NCBI GenBank assembly: GCA_018260375.1 | Contig: JAGLBF010000100.1 | Location: 1-8,957 of the forward strand | DNA length: 8,957 nt | Origin: Deinococcus sp. | GTDB lineage: Bacteria; Deinococcota; Deinococci; Deinococcales; Deinococcaceae | Reading direction: 5' to 3' | In this document: piece by piece, positions 8,953 to 8,957 of the stretch | How positions within the stretch are numbered: position 1 is the stretch's first letter | How the letters are laid out: each line of letters begins with the position of its first letter | Made by a program: the position numbers and the translations under genes | Notes under the pieces: generated by a model | Told to the model about the DNA's origin: nothing | The model's input: the letters and a program-made list of their open reading frames with translations, nothing else | Databases searched by the model: none

Positions 8953-8957
8953 ATAAC

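Overview
The window most likely comes from a Deinococcus-type bacterium. This rests on the GC-rich housekeeping genes with deinococcal-looking PBP and glycine-cleavage proteins, and on a gcvT start with no Shine-Dalgarno but a TANNNT box just upstream, a layout common for leaderless genes in that group. The genus is an inference; no rRNA or other marker is present.

Layout. Bases 1-234 hold no convincing gene but contain a cluster of short TCCGTAT-type repeats. A bifunctional class A penicillin-binding protein lies on the minus strand (235-2616) and has an unusual Pro/Thr/Gln-rich tail built of pentapeptides. A 44-base divergent gap separates it from a plus-strand run: gcvT (2661-3722), gcvH (3815-4177), a membrane acyltransferase (4189-5334) and gcvP (5349-8207). 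GcvP, GcvH and GcvT are the P, H and T proteins of the glycine cleavage system, which turns glycine into CO2, ammonia and 5,10-methylene-tetrahydrofolate. The L protein (lipoamide dehydrogenase) is not in the window.

The main oddity inside the operon is the acyltransferase. It is clearly more AT-rich than its neighbours, has no obvious link to glycine metabolism, and fits almost seamlessly between gcvH and gcvP: 11 bases after gcvH, with its stop codon overlapping the gcvP ribosome-binding site. gcvP itself has a stretch of lowered GC in its middle.

After gcvP the sequence becomes AT-rich and accessory in character. It holds two small genes of unknown function (8307-8698 and 8695 to about the window end). 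The first appears to have lost one base near 8603. Restoring that base extends the protein through an HHVTWW block and makes it end in a 4-base ATGA overlap with the second gene. The second gene may also have lost a base near 8923. Together they look like a two-gene module, either decaying or damaged by sequencing error. No CRISPR array, rRNA, tRNA, insertion sequence or glycine riboswitch was seen.
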